Shown here piece after piece: positions 49,956 through 59,865 of a stretch of DNA of 64,000 nt. Both the position numbers and the translations under genes were made by a program. This DNA is from Methylohalomonas lacus (GTDB lineage Bacteria; Pseudomonadota; Gammaproteobacteria; Methylohalomonadales; Methylohalomonadaceae), in contig NZ_JANUCT010000003.1 in the NCBI RefSeq assembly GCF_024808875.1, positions 1 through 64,000 on the forward strand, given 5' to 3'. Each line of letters opens with the position of its first letter. Position 1 is the stretch's first letter. The notes under the pieces were generated by a model that searched no databases, was not told the origin of the DNA, and saw nothing but the letters and a program-made list of their open reading frames with translations.

Positions 49956-50933
49956 CTACGGGTAGGGCGGATCGAAATGATAGGCCGATAGTGTGCCCAG
50001 ATGCTGGGCAATGCACGCCGGCAGGGCGTGCAGGTCGTAGCCGCCTTCGAGCAGCGAGACGATGCGCCCGCCAGCATGGTGATCGGCCGCTTCCATGAGC
50101 CGTTGCGTCATCCAGGCGTAGAATTCACTGCTCAGATTGATGCCGGCGAGCGGGTCATCGCGGTGGGCATCGAAACCGGCCGAAATCAGTATGGCCTCGG
50201 GCCGAAAGCGGTCGACGGCCGGCAGGACTCGCTCGCGGAAGGCCAGCTCGTAGTCACGGTCGCTGCTGCCGGTGGGCATCGGGCAGTTGAGCGTGGCGCC
50301 GCGGCCGTGGCCAGTACCGGTCTCGCTGGCGCTGCCACTGCCCGGGTAGAACGGGTACTGGTGCAGGCTCAGGTAAAAGACACTGGGGTCGTCCTCGAAA
50401 CTGTGCTGGGTGCCGTTGCCATGGTGGACGTCCCAGTCGAGGATCAGGATTTTGTCGAGGCCGTGCTCGCGTTGCAGGTAGCGCGCCGTGATGGCGATGT
50501 TGTTGAACAGGCAAAAGCCCAGTGCCTGATCGCTTTCGGCGTGATGGCCGGGGGGGCGCAGCAACGCGAAACCATTATCGACCCGGCCGTCGATGACGGC
50601 GTCGGCAAGCGCGAGAGCGCCGCCGGCAGCGAGCCGGGCGATGTCGCAGGACTGCGCACTGATGCTGACGTCGGGGCAGTCGAGATAGGGTGCCCGGTCG
50701 TGGCAGGCACTGACGACGCGGTCAATATAATCGGCGCTGTGGATTTCGCGCAGCCATTGATCCTCGATGCGGGTCGCCTGGACAGCGTGCAGCTGCGAAA
50801 ACCAGCTCTGTTGCTGCAGGTGGTCGATGCTGGCACGCAGCCGGGCGGCGGATTCCGGATGGCCGCGGCCGGTGTCGTGTTCCAGATATCGCGGATCATA
50901 AAGAAAACCTGTACGCATAATGGCGGTTTGCAT
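49956..50933 (-). CDS. Histone-deacetylase-family amidohydrolase
   Basis: About 325 residues with the arginase/deacetylase-fold motifs of class II HDAC-like enzymes: RPPGHHAESDQALGFCLFNN (paired His, charge relay), ILDWDVHHGNGTQ (zinc Asp and His) and ISAGFDAHRDDPL with the third zinc Asp, ending LLEGGYDLHAL. Bacterial members deacetylate acetylpolyamines or other acetyl-amines; the substrate here is unknown. Start choice between ATG at 50933 and 50918 is uncertain; an upstream TTG was rejected. Confidence 0.9.
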   Translation of the reverse strand: MQTAIMRTGFLYDPRYLEHDTGRGHPESAARLRASIDHLQQQSWFSQLHAVQATRIEDQWLREIHSADYIDRVVSACHDRAPYLDCPDVSISAQSCDIARLAAGGALALADAVIDGRVDNGFALLRPPGHHAESDQALGFCLFNNIAITARYLQREHGLDKILILDWDVHHGNGTQHSFEDDPSVFYLSLHQYPFYPGSGSASETGTGHGRGATLNCPMPTGSSDRDYELAFRERVLPAVDRFRPEAILISAGFDAHRDDPLAGINLSSEFYAWMTQRLMEAADHHAGGRIVSLLEGGYDLHALPACIAQHLGTLSAYHFDPPYP

Positions 50934-51043
50934 CCCGGAGCATGGCAATAGCCTAAAGATTACGCTGCCAATCGGCCTGCAACAAGCGGGCGCGTAACGG
51001 TGTGCTAGGCTGTGTGTTTTAGTCGTCCACGAGGGAATAGCTG

Positions 51044-51742
51044 ATGAGCCAACATGTCCTTATCACCGGTGCCAACCGTGGTCTTGGCCTGGAATACGTG
51101 CGCCAGTATCTTGCCGATGACTGGCAGGTGACGGCTGCCTGCCGACAACCGGAAAAGGCGCATGATCTGAACGCGCTGGCGGCAAGCGCGAGCGATCGCC
51201 TGACGGTACAGCCGCTGGATGTCACCGACGATCGGCAGATCGACAACCTGCGCGCCAGCGTTGCAGCCACGCCGGTCGATGTGCTCATTAATAATGCCGG
51301 CATTTTCGGTCAGACCCGCGGTGGTTTCGGCGCGACCGACTACGCCGCCTGGCAACAAGCTTTCCAGGTCAATGTCATGGCGGTGATGCGCATGATGGAG
51401 GTATTCGCTGATGCGGTGGCTGCCAGCCGGCACAAGACGATCGTGAACATGACCAGCAAGATGGGCAGTATTGCCGATAACGGCTCCGGCGGCATGGTCG
51501 TTTATCGCTCGACCAAGGCGGCCCTGAATGCTGCCACCGTCAGCGCCGCCATCGATCTCAAGCCACGTGATATCCGTGTTGTCGCGCTGCACCCGGGCTG
51601 GGTACGCACCGATATGGGCGGGCCCAATGCGTTGATCGATGCTGCCGAAAGCGTCACTGGCATGCGCCGGGTAATCGCTGAGCTGACAACCGCACAGTCC
51701 GGTGCGTTCCTTGATTACAAGGGGCAGACGGTACCCTGGTAA
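51044..51742 (+). CDS. C-factor-like SDR oxidoreductase
   Basis: 232 residues with TGANRGLG cofactor motif, NNAGIFG, an active-site VNMTSKMGS and YRSTK Tyr/Lys. Overall it resembles the short SDRs related to Myxococcus CsgA (C-factor). NAD(P)-dependent, substrate unknown. First gene of a four-gene run with 5-bp, 3-bp and -4-bp junctions. Confidence 0.85.
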   Translation: MSQHVLITGANRGLGLEYVRQYLADDWQVTAACRQPEKAHDLNALAASASDRLTVQPLDVTDDRQIDNLRASVAATPVDVLINNAGIFGQTRGGFGATDYAAWQQAFQVNVMAVMRMMEVFADAVAASRHKTIVNMTSKMGSIADNGSGGMVVYRSTKAALNAATVSAAIDLKPRDIRVVALHPGWVRTDMGGPNALIDAAESVTGMRRVIAELTTAQSGAFLDYKGQTVPW

Positions 51743-51747
51743 GCGCC

Positions 51748-52410
51748 ATGACTCGCGAAGAAAAACAACGCGCCGCCGCGACGGGCGCGTACGCCCGCGA
51801 TGGCCGTGGTGATGACCGCTACCGCGCGGTTGCCAGCGGCTGGCACCCGACTTTCGATCGCCTGCTCGGCAGCGGTCATATCTTCATGGGCTACCATTAC
51901 AGTGCCGGTGGTCTGCTGTTTCGCGGCATGCCGGCGGGCGCGGCGAAGGCGTTACGTGAGGATCGCTTCTGGCACAGTGACTTCGACAATCCCCTGTGCC
52001 AGCTGGAACGCGATCTTGATGTCGTCTTCTGTTCCGAGGTGGCGCGTGATGCCCTGGCCGTCGCACGCCCCTGGGAGGATGGCCGCGAGGATGCGGCGAT
52101 ACTTGTTTTCGCCAGCGATTGCTTTAATCAGCGTTGGCAGCAGCGCAGCGCGGCGGCGCTGGGTTTTGCCGATGTCGGTATGGTGTTCAAGTATCCCTGC
52201 CTGGCGGAGCCCCTGCGCAGTCATGATCTGCTGGCCGTGCTTGCCCATCCGGCCCTGGCCGCGTCCATGACTACAAGCGTCGCGTTACTGAGTCCGGAAC
52301 AACCGGCGTCGCGCGATGCCTGGCAGGCGTTGCTGGATGAATGGCTGGCGGCGCAGACACAATCACCGGCGCGGGCGCTGCCCACGGACCTGTACCCGCG
52401 CCGGTCGTAG
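51748..52410 (+). CDS. Unknown cytoplasmic protein in an oxidoreductase operon
   Basis: 220 residues, soluble, not recognised. Trp and aromatic-rich segments (GWHPTFDRLL, FMGYHYSAGGLLF, RFWHSDFDNPLC) lie in the first 85 residues, and a Rossmann-like AAILVFASDCFNQRWQQRS around residue 115. It sits between the SDR and an aldo-keto reductase with very short gaps, suggesting a shared pathway. No catalytic motif is evident. Confidence 0.65.
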   Translation: MTREEKQRAAATGAYARDGRGDDRYRAVASGWHPTFDRLLGSGHIFMGYHYSAGGLLFRGMPAGAAKALREDRFWHSDFDNPLCQLERDLDVVFCSEVARDALAVARPWEDGREDAAILVFASDCFNQRWQQRSAAALGFADVGMVFKYPCLAEPLRSHDLLAVLAHPALAASMTTSVALLSPEQPASRDAWQALLDEWLAAQTQSPARALPTDLYPRRS

Positions 52411-52413
52411 CCG

Positions 52414-53274
52414 ATGACATTGCGGCGGCGGCTGGCGGATACCGAACTGACGGCGGTCGGGCTGGGTGCCATGCCGCTGTCGCTGGCCGGCGCGCCGGAA
52501 CCGGCCACGGCCATCGACGTGATCCACCGTTTCATCGATGCCGGCGGTGATTTCATTGACAGTGCCAACGTCTACAGCAGCACGGCCGCTCCGGGAGACA
52601 ATGAACGCCTGATCGCCCGGGCACTCAGCCAGCATCCGCAGGGCCGGCGTGTGCATGTAGCTACCAAGGGCGGTGTGCAGTGGACAGGTCGCGGCTGGCG
52701 CGCGAACGGCCGGCCGCAGGCCCTGCGTCAGGCTTGCGAACAAAGCCTGCGCGACCTCGACGTCGAACGCATCTTCCTCTACCAGCTGCACGCGCCGGAT
52801 CCGGATGTTGATATCAGCGAATCGGTGGGGGTGTTACGGGATCTTCAGGCTGCCGGCCGGATCGCGCATATCGGTCTTTCCAATATTGACGACGCCCAGC
52901 TGGCGCGGGCTGCCGAAGTGACATCGATCGCGTCGGTACAGAATGGCCTCCACCCGCGTCGCAAACAGTCGCTGGCCGACGGTGTCGTTACGCGCTGTCG
53001 TGAACACGGTATCGCCTTTATCGCCCACAGCCCGGTCGGTGGCTACCATGACCATGCGCGGCTGGCCGACGATAAGGAACTGCGGCAGCTGGCCCAGCGG
53101 TATGTTACGAGTGTGGCCAATCTGGCCATCGCCTGGCTGTTGCAGCTGGATGAACACATGTTTGTCATCGCCGGCGCACGCCGCGTGGCCAGCGTTCTGG
53201 CGAGCCAGCGTGCCATGGAACTGGCCCTCGACGCGGATGTGATGCGGTCGATCAACCGGCTGGTGGACTGGTGA
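52414..53274 (+). CDS. Aldo/keto reductase
   Basis: 286 residues with the AKR TIM-barrel features: FIDSANVYS (catalytic Asp and Tyr) near residue 50, VATKGGVQW with the catalytic Lys near residue 85, and LYQLHAPDPDVD with the catalytic His near residue 130. NADPH-dependent reduction of an aldehyde or ketone, substrate unknown. The stop overlaps the GTG start of the next gene (GTGA). Confidence 0.88.
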   Translation: MTLRRRLADTELTAVGLGAMPLSLAGAPEPATAIDVIHRFIDAGGDFIDSANVYSSTAAPGDNERLIARALSQHPQGRRVHVATKGGVQWTGRGWRANGRPQALRQACEQSLRDLDVERIFLYQLHAPDPDVDISESVGVLRDLQAAGRIAHIGLSNIDDAQLARAAEVTSIASVQNGLHPRRKQSLADGVVTRCREHGIAFIAHSPVGGYHDHARLADDKELRQLAQRYVTSVANLAIAWLLQLDEHMFVIAGARRVASVLASQRAMELALDADVMRSINRLVDW

Positions 53275-53885
53275 AGCAGTTGCGCATGCTGCTGCCGGTG
53301 CTGGCACTGTGGCTGGGCGCTGCCGGCATGGCTGCCCTGGCGGTCAGCTATTACACCCTCGAGGATGCCGAGCGGTTGCAGCAACAGGGGGCCCATGCGC
53401 AGGCCGCGCGCCTGTTTCGCCAGTTGGCCGAAAACGATAATACTGATGCCGCCTACGATCTGGGGCAAATGATCCGTCGTGGCGAAGTCACGACGCCGGA
53501 ACCGGAACGCTCGGCCTGCGACTGGTTCGAACGCGCCGCTGACCAGGACCATCTCGCTGCCATGTACGAGCTCGGTGAATGCTATCTGCAGGGCCGGGGG
53601 CGGCCGGAGGAGATCGATACGGCGCTGTATTTGCACGGTACGGCCGCCGAACTCGGCCATGCCGGCGCTCAGTATCGGTTGGTACGGCTTTATGCCAGCG
53701 GTGGCGCCGTGGCGAAGAACCCGGAGCGGGCCTATATCTATCTGTTTATGGCGCTGCGCGGTAATGTCGACGAGGATCCGGTGTTGCGCGACAGCCTGGA
53801 GGCGGAGCTTGACGAACAGGCCCTGCAGCGGGCCCGGCAGTTTGCACTAAAGCTGTTGCGACGTCAGTCGCAGGCGACCGACTGA
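53271..53885 (+). CDS. Small membrane-anchored Sel1-repeat protein
   Basis: 204 residues. An N-terminal anchor or signal (LRMLLPVLALWLGAAGMAAL) precedes about three to four Sel1/TPR-like repeats (DAAYDLGQMIRRGEV, AAMYELGECYLQGRG, GAQYRLVRLYASGGAV). It is likely a periplasmic scaffold. The start is a GTG overlapping the aldo-keto reductase stop. Related in kind to, but much shorter than, the Sel1 protein at 11363. Confidence 0.75.
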   Translation: MKQLRMLLPVLALWLGAAGMAALAVSYYTLEDAERLQQQGAHAQAARLFRQLAENDNTDAAYDLGQMIRRGEVTTPEPERSACDWFERAADQDHLAAMYELGECYLQGRGRPEEIDTALYLHGTAAELGHAGAQYRLVRLYASGGAVAKNPERAYIYLFMALRGNVDEDPVLRDSLEAELDEQALQRARQFALKLLRRQSQATD

Positions 53886-53894
53886 TCCCGGCGT

Positions 53895-54914
53895 TCAGTC
53901 GAGCCGTTCGATGACGGCCCTGGTGTATTCCTCGGTGGAGGCGCTGCCGCCCAGATCGCCGGTACGGATGCCGTCGTCAATGGCGCGGTGGATTGCGGTT
54001 CGTAGCTGCTCGGCCATGTCGTGGTAATGCACATGGTCCAGCATCATGGCGGCGGCCAGCATGATCGCGGTCGGATTGGCCTTGCCCTGGCCGGCGATAT
54101 CAGGCGCCGTGCCGTGTACCGCCTCGAAGATGCAGCCGTGCTTGCCAATATTGCCACCGGGTGCCAGACCCAGACCGCCGATAAGCCCGGCGATTTCGTC
54201 CGAAAGGATGTCACCGAACATGTTGGTGGTCACGAGAACATCATACTGTGACGGGTTGAGGACCAGCTGCATGGCACAGTTATCGACAATCTTGTCTTCA
54301 ATCGTCAGCCGATCCTTGTACTGTTCGCCGACTTCATAGGCAGTTTCCAGGAACAGGCCAGTCAGATATTTGAGAATATTGGCCTTGTGGACAATCGTGA
54401 CCTTCTTGCGGCCATGCTTGACGGCATATTCGAAGGCAAACTCGGCGATGCGGCGGCAACCGGAGCGGGTATTGAAGCCGGTCCCCTGGGCGACCGCCTT
54501 GGGATCGTCGTCAATGGGCACGTAGTTTTCGACACCGACATAAAAGCCCTCGGTATTTTCCCGGATGAGAACCAGGTCGATGTCTTCATAACGACCGCCC
54601 TTGACGAAAGTGCGGGCCGGGCGGACGTTTGCGTAAAGCTTGAAAATCTCGCGCAGGCGCACGTTGGCGGAACGGAAGCCGCTACCGACCGGTGTTTCCA
54701 GTGGGCCCTTGAGGGCCAGATGGTTGTCGCGCACGCTGTTGAGCATGGCTTCCGGTAGCAGGTCGCCACATTCATCGAGTGCCTGAAGTCCGGCCTTGTG
54801 GCGTTCCCAGACAAAAGGGGCATGCATTGCATCGAGAACATCGACGGTGGCATTGACGATTTCCGGCCCGATACCGTCGCCCTCAATGAGGGTTGCTGTG
54901 ATTTTGTCGCTGAT
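53895..54914 (-). CDS. NAD-dependent isocitrate dehydrogenase-like enzyme with apparent ATC start
   Basis: 339 residues if started at ATC 54912-54914. It then begins (M)[19 protein letters not shown], the normal start of the isocitrate/isopropylmalate dehydrogenase family, with AAGGAAG five bases upstream. [12 protein letters not shown], the catalytic Lys in [14 protein letters not shown], a metal-binding FGDILSDE and an [12 protein letters not shown] cofactor loop all follow. The first in-frame ATG (54827) would delete the GDGIGP substrate/cofactor segment, and an in-frame TAA lies just upstream of the whole leader, so no normal start exists. It could also be homoisocitrate or isopropylmalate dehydrogenase, but context favours isocitrate. 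Confidence 0.82.
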   Translation of the reverse strand: MSDKITATLIEGDGIGPEIVNATVDVLDAMHAPFVWERHKAGLQALDECGDLLPEAMLNSVRDNHLALKGPLETPVGSGFRSANVRLREIFKLYANVRPARTFVKGGRYEDIDLVLIRENTEGFYVGVENYVPIDDDPKAVAQGTGFNTRSGCRRIAEFAFEYAVKHGRKKVTIVHKANILKYLTGLFLETAYEVGEQYKDRLTIEDKIVDNCAMQLVLNPSQYDVLVTTNMFGDILSDEIAGLIGGLGLAPGGNIGKHGCIFEAVHGTAPDIAGQGKANPTAIMLAAAMMLDHVHYHDMAEQLRTAIHRAIDDGIRTGDLGGSASTEEYTRAVIERLD

Positions 54915-55062
54915 AACGGCTTCCTTGGAATTGATGTCGATTTACACTGGACATGGCGGCGCTTGTTGCGCCAGTCCGCGACACGACCGCCGCCAACTGG
55001 GCAAACGGTCGAATTATTCTAGCTTGACCGGCGTTGGCGTGAAAGTGTTTTAGAGGTCCTGC

Positions 55063-57177
55063 TTAATTGGCAGAGGCTTTCTTGTCGGCATGCAGCTGTT
55101 TCGGCAACTCGTCAGTCGGCACGATGAGATCGTTGAGAATGCGTGCGGCCTCTCGCAACAGGATGTCTGGTTTGTCGCTGTCACCCTCTTCCTTGGAGTC
55201 GGAGTCGTCTTCCGGTTCAAGCTCCATCCCCAGCGAATTGTGGTATTGCTCGTCCAGTTCCTCCTGCTCGGCCTCCAGACGCTCACGCTCCTGCTTGCGT
55301 TTTTCCAGATTCAGCGAAACGGTCTTGTCTTCACGCTGTTGTTCCAGAAAACGGGTACGTTCCAGCAAGGCTGCAAAGCTTTCGTTGTCAGCGATCCGCT
55401 GTTCATGCCGATCTCGGACGACATCGAATTTATCTGTCGGTGCCGCCGCCGGTTCAAATTTGGCCGGCCGGACACTGTCCCAGGGCAGGGCATTTTCATA
55501 GCTCCGTTCGCCGGAATCCTCGGCACGATGCGCGGTCGGGTAGACAATATCCGGCACGACACCGCGATGCTGGTTGCTGCCGCCGCTGATGCGGAAGAAC
55601 TGGGCGATGGTCGTTTTCAGGCGACCCAGTTCTTCGTCACCCTGATTGTCAAAACGACTCAGGTCGATGATGTTCTGCACGGTGCCCTTGCCGAACGTGG
55701 GTTCGCCAATGACGATGCCGCGCTTGTAGTCCTGGATGGCGCCGGCGAAGATTTCTGAAGCCGAGGCGCTGTTGCGGTCAACCAGGACGGCCAGTGGCCC
55801 CTGGTAGAACAGCTCGGGATCAGGATCCTCGTTGACCTCGATGCGGCCGCTGGAATCCTTGGTCTGGACGATGGGACCACCGGAGATGAACAGGCCGGTC
55901 AGTTCCAGGGCCTCGGTCAGCGAGCCGCCGCCATTGCCGCGCAGATCGATGACCAGGCCGTCCACGTTCTTGTCGCGCAACTCGTCGATGAGCTTGCGAA
56001 CGTCGCGGGTGGTACTGCGGTAGTCCTTGTCACCGCGCTGATGGGCGGCGAAATCCATATAAAAGGTCGGTATGTCGATTACGCCGACGCGCGAGGATGT
56101 GCCATCCAGCTCCAGCACTTCCGACTTGGCGGCCTGTTGTTCAAGCTTGATCTTGTTGCGTTCCAGTTCAATGGTCTTGGTCGGCCCCCCCGGCCCCATG
56201 CCCTTGGGCAATACTTCCAGGCGCACGATACTGCCCTTCGGCCCGCGGATCAGGTCGACCACGTCATCCAGGCGCCAGCCGATGACGTCGACCATTTCAC
56301 CCTCCTCGCCCTGGGCAACGCCGATAATACGATCTTCGGCCTCGAGTTCGCCGCTCATGTCCGCCGGGCCGCCGGTGACGATGCGCTGGACTTCGGTGTA
56401 ATCGGTTTCGCCACTCAGCACGGCACCGATACCCTCGAGCGACAGACGCATGCTGATGTCGAAATTTTCGGACGTGCGCGGTGAAAAGTACGCCGTGTGC
56501 GGTTCAATGGCCGTGGTGTAGGCATTGACGAATGTCTGGAAGACATCGTCCGCCTTCAGCTGAAACGTGCTAGTAACGATGCGCTCGTAACGCTTGCGCA
56601 GGGTTTCGCGGATGTCGTCCGGCGATTTGTCGGTCAACTTCAGCAGCAGATAATCGTTCTTGATGCGTTTGTCCCAGATGTCGCGGAGTTCCGCATCGTT
56701 TTCCGGCCAGGGCATCTCCTGACGGTCATAGCGGTAGCGTTCATCGGTGTCAAAGTCGAATTCCTGGTCCAGTTGAGACAGTGCATAGTCGACGCGCTCT
56801 TTAACGCATTGCCGGTAATGCTTGAATATGTCGAAGGCAATACCCAGTTCGCCGTCGCGCATGGCGTCATCCATGCGAGTGCGATAGTCGGAAAAGCGCT
56901 CGATATCGCTGTGGGTCAGAAAACTACGGTTGGGGTCGAGACTGTCGAAGTAATTGTCAAAGATTTTCTTCGACATGGCATCATCCAGCTCGGTCTGCCG
57001 GTAATGGTAGGTCGTGGCAATATGGGTGATGATGTCGATGGCGCGCTGGTGTTTCTCCCTGGCCTGCAGTTGATCGGCGTCGACGAGCCGGACTTCGGCA
57101 TGCAGCGGGGCATGCGCCAGGACCAGACAAACGGACAGGGCCAGGAGCGCGGTTTTTTGGAATATCTTTGGCATCAT
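55063..57177 (-). CDS. prc: Tail-specific periplasmic protease Prc
   Basis: 704 residues with a signal peptide (cleaved near AHAPLHA, residue ~27). A long helical N-domain precedes a PDZ domain around residues 245-330 (ERIIGVAQGEEGEMVDVIGW and SIVRLEVL). The S41 protease domain has a Ser/Lys dyad (Ser472 in NSASASEIF, Lys497 in PTFGKGTVQ). A charged C-terminal region follows. It cuts proteins with nonpolar C-termini in the periplasm and processes penicillin-binding protein 3 in E. coli. Single gene; the start could be either of two adjacent ATGs. Confidence 0.93.
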   Translation of the reverse strand: MMPKIFQKTALLALSVCLVLAHAPLHAEVRLVDADQLQAREKHQRAIDIITHIATTYHYRQTELDDAMSKKIFDNYFDSLDPNRSFLTHSDIERFSDYRTRMDDAMRDGELGIAFDIFKHYRQCVKERVDYALSQLDQEFDFDTDERYRYDRQEMPWPENDAELRDIWDKRIKNDYLLLKLTDKSPDDIRETLRKRYERIVTSTFQLKADDVFQTFVNAYTTAIEPHTAYFSPRTSENFDISMRLSLEGIGAVLSGETDYTEVQRIVTGGPADMSGELEAEDRIIGVAQGEEGEMVDVIGWRLDDVVDLIRGPKGSIVRLEVLPKGMGPGGPTKTIELERNKIKLEQQAAKSEVLELDGTSSRVGVIDIPTFYMDFAAHQRGDKDYRSTTRDVRKLIDELRDKNVDGLVIDLRGNGGGSLTEALELTGLFISGGPIVQTKDSSGRIEVNEDPDPELFYQGPLAVLVDRNSASASEIFAGAIQDYKRGIVIGEPTFGKGTVQNIIDLSRFDNQGDEELGRLKTTIAQFFRISGGSNQHRGVVPDIVYPTAHRAEDSGERSYENALPWDSVRPAKFEPAAAPTDKFDVVRDRHEQRIADNESFAALLERTRFLEQQREDKTVSLNLEKRKQERERLEAEQEELDEQYHNSLGMELEPEDDSDSKEEGDSDKPDILLREAARILNDLIVPTDELPKQLHADKKASAN

Positions 57178-57514
57178 ATAAATCGTCAGTAATTTAACCT
57201 ATGGACCATACCACTGTCCGGGGGTTCAGCGGCAGCCGTTTCCGGTTCCATGTTATGTTAGCTTTTCCAGTTACTGCATGTTGCGGTTGCGTCAACAGGC
57301 AGCCGGCCCGAGGCGGTGGCGCGCTGTCAGCAGGAAGTGGCAGGGGTCGTCCGGCGCCTACGCCGCTGAATCAATGCCCGGACGGATAGTGACAGCCATT
57401 TCCGGTCTAAAACCTGTAGCACAGCAACCGATCACAGTCCGCGATCGGAGCGTCTCGCTGATGCAAAGTGATACACTAACTGAAGCGGAATAATTTTCCC
57501 AGAATAAGACATTT
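57178..57514. other. Divergent gap between prc and the sugar dehydrogenase gene, 337 bp
   Basis: No gene or family repeat was recognised. It should hold both promoters. An inverted repeat CGATC-ACAGTCCG-CGATCG lies near 57429-57446. No riboswitch-like structure was evident by eye. Confidence 0.35.
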
Positions 57515-58855
57515 ATGCTGCGATTGTGTTCATCCCGGCCGATTGGCCGGAACTTGGCCCGGGCGGTCGGACTGACCTTGCTGGGACTGCTCGCCGGCTG
57601 CGATGACGGCGGGCAGCCGGCGAAATCGGTGGCTGATCAGCCGGCGGTATGCGATCCCGATGATGGCAGCCTGGTATTGCCCGAGGGCTTCTGTGCGATG
57701 GTGGTCGCCGACAATCTCGGTTTTGTTCGCCATATTACCGTGGCCGAGGACGGTACCATCTACGCGGCGCTGCGTAACCTGCGCTTCGATCTGGGCGGCA
57801 TTCTGGCGCTGAAGGACAGCACCGGCAATGGCCGCGTGGATATCGTGCGGGAGTTTGCCGACGCGCCCGGCATGGCTATCGAGATACATGACGACTGGCT
57901 GTACTTCGGTGCCGATGACGCGATCTACCGCTATCGACTCGGACAGGACTTGGTTCCGGACGGGCCGGGGGAAGTCGTGGTCGATGGTTTCCCCGAGCAG
58001 CAGGAACACACCGGCAAGACCTTCACCTTCGATGAGCGTCATAACCTGTACGTCAATGTCGGGGCGCCGTCGAATGCCTGCCAGGAAAAGAACCGCCAGG
58101 CCGGTGTGCCCGGCCTCGATCCGTGCCCGCAACTGGAGCGCCATGCCGGCATCTGGCGTTTCCCGGCCGATCGCACCGGCCAGCGCCAGGCCGATGGCGA
58201 ACGCTATGCCAGTGGCATCCGCAACGCCTATGCGCTCGCCTGGAGCCGCCGCGCCGAGGCCTTGTACGCGGTCCAGCATGGCCGCGACCAGCTGCATGAA
58301 TTCTGGCCGGGACTCTTTACCCAAGAGCAAGGTGCAGACCAGCCGGCGGAGCAATTGCTGCGCATCGAGGCCGGCGGCCGCTATGGCTGGCCCTACTGTT
58401 ACTACGATGCCGAGCAGCAGAAGCTTGTTCTCGCCCCGGAATACGGCGGTGATGGCGACGCGGTCGGCCGCTGCGCCGATTACCCGTCTCCGCTGCTGGG
58501 CTTTCCGGCCCACTACAGTCCGAACGACATGCTGTTCTACGAGGCCGAGCAGTTTCCGGAAGCGTTCCATGACGGTGCCTTCATCGCCTTCCATGGTTCC
58601 TACAACCGGGGCGATCAGGGCCAGGTCGGCTATCAGGTCGTGTTCGTGCCGTTTGCTGACGGCAAGCCGACCGGTGACTGGGAAGTGTTCGCCGACGGCT
58701 TTGCTGGTGACAGCGGTCATGTGGAATCGCCCGAGGACGCGGAATTCCGGCCAACCGGCCTGGCGCTGGGGCCGGATGGCGCGTTGTACGTGTCCGATTC
58801 GGTGCAGGGCCGAATCTGGCGCATAACCTACATTGGCAAGGATGGCGATGCCTAG
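57515..58855 (+). CDS. PQQ-type sugar/sorbosone dehydrogenase-like lipoprotein
   Basis: 446 residues. LLGLLAGC near residue 29 is a lipobox, so it is a lipoprotein of the periplasmic face. A six-bladed propeller of the soluble glucose/sorbosone dehydrogenase (GSDH) type follows: GKTFTFDERHNLYVNVG, YASGIRNAYALAWS, AGGRYGWPYCYY, FHGSYNRG and RPTGLALGPDGALYVSDS. Such proteins oxidise sugars using PQQ. Whether PQQ is made is not visible here. The stop overlaps the start of the next gene. Confidence 0.85.
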   Translation: MLRLCSSRPIGRNLARAVGLTLLGLLAGCDDGGQPAKSVADQPAVCDPDDGSLVLPEGFCAMVVADNLGFVRHITVAEDGTIYAALRNLRFDLGGILALKDSTGNGRVDIVREFADAPGMAIEIHDDWLYFGADDAIYRYRLGQDLVPDGPGEVVVDGFPEQQEHTGKTFTFDERHNLYVNVGAPSNACQEKNRQAGVPGLDPCPQLERHAGIWRFPADRTGQRQADGERYASGIRNAYALAWSRRAEALYAVQHGRDQLHEFWPGLFTQEQGADQPAEQLLRIEAGGRYGWPYCYYDAEQQKLVLAPEYGGDGDAVGRCADYPSPLLGFPAHYSPNDMLFYEAEQFPEAFHDGAFIAFHGSYNRGDQGQVGYQVVFVPFADGKPTGDWEVFADGFAGDSGHVESPEDAEFRPTGLALGPDGALYVSDSVQGRIWRITYIGKDGDA

Positions 58856-59864
58856 CGCCAGTCCGCGGCAGCATCAGCTCGCGCCCGGCGGCTTACTGAC
58901 CGTTTGCGGCCGGGGATGCAGGGTGCTTCATCGAAGCCGGGCGGTTCTTTTGCTTTTAATGGCGCTGGCTGCTCCCGCATTGTCTGCACAAATCACCGAC
59001 GCGCCCGGCAAGCTTTACGATATCGGCTCTGTGCGCCTGCACATGCATTGCCTGGGTCCGGCGGACAGTGCACGGCCGACAGTGATATTCGATGCCGGGC
59101 TGGGCGGTTTTTCCCTGGAATGGCTGAAAATTCAGCGACTGCTCGAGCCGGAATTGCATACCTGCGCCTATGACCGTGCCGGCTACGGCTGGAGCGAAAT
59201 GGGACCATCGCCACGGACGACCAGCCAGATCAATACCGAGTTCTCACGCCTGGTCGAAGTCGCCGGTCTGGACCCCCCTTACATCCTTGTCGGTCATTCC
59301 TTTGGCGGCTATAACGTCCAGTATTACGCCAAATCCAGCCCGGACAGGGTAGCCGGGATCGTGCTGGTGGACTCATCACACCCGGATCAGGCTGAACGTA
59401 TTCCCGAGGTTCGCACCCGTGAACAGCGGCGGCCAAGCCGGCCGCGCCTGGTGACGCATTTCAACGATTTGTCGGTGATCGACAAATATCCCGAGGATGT
59501 ACGCCAGACAGCGATGCTGATCCTGGCCAGCCGCAGGGCGGTCATTGCCCAGCAACGCGAACTGGCCAGTTTTGCCTATAGCGGCAACGAAGTTGGTTTT
59601 CTCGGCGACGATTTTCCCGATGTGCCGCTGGTGGTGGTCACCCGTGGCCAGCAGCAGTGGCCCGATAACCCGCTTGGCATTTCGCGCGAAAAGCAGTGGC
59701 GCGCCATGCAGGATGAACTCGCTGATCTGAGTGTTAACGGACGCCAGGTCTATGCCGAACACAGCGGCCACATGATCCATATGGACCAGCCGCAGCTTAT
59801 TGCCGACATCATTCTGCGAATGATTCGCGATCGTTGCGACGCGGCCGCGACCACGACATGCTGA
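58848..59864 (+). CDS. Exported alpha/beta hydrolase
   Basis: 338 residues with a signal-like stretch (AVLLLLMALAAPALSAQ, ~30-46) and an alpha/beta-hydrolase core: nucleophile elbow GHSFGG near residue 150, oxyanion-side AGLGGFSLEW, DRAGYGWS, and a late GHMIHMDQP His. It acts on unknown esters or amides. The ATG at 58848 overlaps the dehydrogenase stop (ATGCCTAG) and has AAGGA upstream. Confidence 0.82.
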   Translation: MPSASPRQHQLAPGGLLTVCGRGCRVLHRSRAVLLLLMALAAPALSAQITDAPGKLYDIGSVRLHMHCLGPADSARPTVIFDAGLGGFSLEWLKIQRLLEPELHTCAYDRAGYGWSEMGPSPRTTSQINTEFSRLVEVAGLDPPYILVGHSFGGYNVQYYAKSSPDRVAGIVLVDSSHPDQAERIPEVRTREQRRPSRPRLVTHFNDLSVIDKYPEDVRQTAMLILASRRAVIAQQRELASFAYSGNEVGFLGDDFPDVPLVVVTRGQQQWPDNPLGISREKQWRAMQDELADLSVNGRQVYAEHSGHMIHMDQPQLIADIILRMIRDRCDAAATTTC

Positions 59865-59865
59865 A

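Noticed and set aside
53895-54827. Isocitrate dehydrogenase starting at ATG 54827
   Set aside because: This would remove the conserved GDGIGPE segment, and no Shine-Dalgarno precedes it.
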